This document shows positions 4,372 through 5,304 of a stretch of 5,304 nucleotides of DNA, in pieces. Source of the stretch: an uncultured Oscillospiraceae bacterium (GTDB lineage Bacteria > Bacillota_A > Clostridia > Oscillospirales > Acutalibacteraceae); assembly GCA_900554165.1 (NCBI GenBank), contig USGR01000084.1:1-5304 (forward strand), given 5' to 3'. Every line of letters starts with the position of its first letter. The first letter of the stretch is position 1. A program made the position numbers and the translations under genes. Under the pieces are notes generated by a model. The model was given only the letters and a program-made list of their open reading frames with translations. It was not told the DNA's origin and ran no database searches.

Positions 4372-5304
4372 ATGTTTACTCCGGAAGAAATTCGCAGTGT
4401 AGAGTTTAATAAATCAACAGTGGGCGGCTATAAATCTACAGATGTTGATTATTTTATTGAGGATGTTGCCATTACGGTTGAGACGCTTAATAAGGAGAAC
4501 GCCGAGCTGAAAAAGAAGCTTGAGGTACTTGCGTCAAAGATAGAAGAGTATCGCAGTGATGAGGACAGCATACATATAGCGCTTGTAAATGCGCAGCGCC
4601 TGGCTGACCAGCTTAAAAAGGATGCCCAGAAAACGCATGATGAACTTGTGGGCAAGGCCGAGGAAAAGCGCGATAAGCTTGTGTCAGAAGCGCAGGCACA
4701 GTCGGCAGAGATGATGGAAGAAGCGAAAAAACGCGCTACCGACCTAATAGCTGATGCTACCGAAAAAGCGGAGGCAATATTAAATGCTGCCAATACGAGC
4801 GTTGCGTCTCAGCATGATGCGTATATAAAGATAAAAGAGGATGCTTCGAATTTCAGAGGCAGATTGCTTTCATATTATAAGGCGCATCTTGAGCAGATAG
4901 ACAAGCTGTCGGAGCTGCTGGACGCCGACCCCATTTCTGCGGCGGAGGAAGCAGTAGATAACCTCGGCGGCAATCATATATTAAACGACGATTTTCAGAT
5001 AGAAATAAAGCCAATTGACATAGATGATGACGAATCTGATGTGGAGCCTGTGGGGGATGTTTCTGCAGAATATGAGCCGCAGCAGGTTGAGATGAGCGAT
5101 AAATCGGATGAGCGGGAGATATACTCAGAAGAGGCTGAGATAAGCGACGGCGCAGCGGAAGCGGCGTCTGATAATACAGCAAATCAGTATGAAAGCGGCG
5201 GAGCTTATGCTGAGACAAATGCGCCTGCAGAGGCTGAAATGGCACAGGGCTATTCTTTTAAGAGCGAGGTTAATTCGGAGATAAATACTTCTGCTCAGTC
5301 TGAT
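4372..5304 (+). CDS. divIVA: DivIVA-family cell division/polarity protein, 3' end cut off
   Basis: 311 codons are visible with no stop before the window edge. The N-terminal domain is recognisable: MFTPEEIRSVEFNKSTVGGY, then KSTDVDYFIEDVA (residues 1-33), matching the family pattern of T-P-x-x-I, F-x-K, GGY and a D-V-D-x-F block. A long, mostly helical coiled-coil region rich in A, E, K and Q follows (about 35-183), including FRGRLLSYYKAHLEQI (161-176). From about 184 the protein becomes an acidic, A/S/E/D-rich, probably disordered tail that continues to the edge. DivIVA proteins bind curved membrane and recruit partners at septum and poles. B. subtilis DivIVA is about 164 residues, so this is a long version. 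The phenylalanine-arginine pair used for membrane binding in B. subtilis is replaced by TVG. Isoleucine codons are 15 ATA, 5 ATT, 0 ATC. Confidence 0.92.
   Translation, partial: MFTPEEIRSVEFNKSTVGGYKSTDVDYFIEDVAITVETLNKENAELKKKLEVLASKIEEYRSDEDSIHIALVNAQRLADQLKKDAQKTHDELVGKAEEKRDKLVSEAQAQSAEMMEEAKKRATDLIADATEKAEAILNAANTSVASQHDAYIKIKEDASNFRGRLLSYYKAHLEQIDKLSELLDADPISAAEEAVDNLGGNHILNDDFQIEIKPIDIDDDESDVEPVGDVSAEYEPQQVEMSDKSDEREIYSEEAEISDGAAEAASDNTANQYESGGAYAETNAPAEAEMAQGYSFKSEVNSEINTSAQSD

Overview
The window is an ordinary chromosomal segment of a low-to-moderate G+C Firmicute, most likely an anaerobic gut-type Clostridia (Oscillospirales/Ruminococcaceae-like). The evidence is the gene order (mutL end, miaA, an HlyD-like envelope protein, yggS/ylmE, sepF/ylmF, divIVA), strong GGAGG-type ribosome binding sites, and heavy use of ATA for isoleucine (sepF 6 ATA, 3 ATT, 0 ATC; the visible divIVA part 15 ATA, 5 ATT, 0 ATC). 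The species cannot be told from the sequence. All genes lie on the + strand.

Layout. Bases 1-44 are not genomic: they match an Illumina Nextera P5-side adapter (end of P5, an 8-base i5 index, the read-1 adapter and the Tn5 mosaic end), so the natural sequence starts at 45. Bases 45-203 encode the last 52 residues of MutL. A spacer of about 165 bases with two small hairpins leads to miaA (tRNA A37 dimethylallyltransferase). Then comes an AT-rich 452-base spacer with a good extended -10 promoter, a pair of identical 8-base palindromes and several hairpins; it holds no convincing gene. Downstream is a tightly packed operon: an HlyD-family adaptor-like protein whose 3' end overlaps yggS by 23 bases, yggS (PLP homeostasis), and sepF, whose ribosome binding site overlaps the yggS stop. 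After a 126-base AT-rich spacer, divIVA begins and runs off the right edge without a stop.

Function. mutL and miaA are the familiar DNA-repair/tRNA-modification pair. The second group is the conserved ylm/divIVA cell-division neighbourhood: SepF tethers FtsZ to the membrane, DivIVA marks curved membrane and poles, and YggS is the conserved PLP-binding companion. ylmG and ylmH, often found between sepF and divIVA, are absent here, as is hfq after miaA. The HlyD-like protein has no transporter partner in view and is coupled to the division genes, which makes it the least understood gene here.

I see no CRISPR array, insertion sequence, phage gene, tRNA/rRNA or evident new system. The firmest unusual observation is the adapter contamination at the left end.
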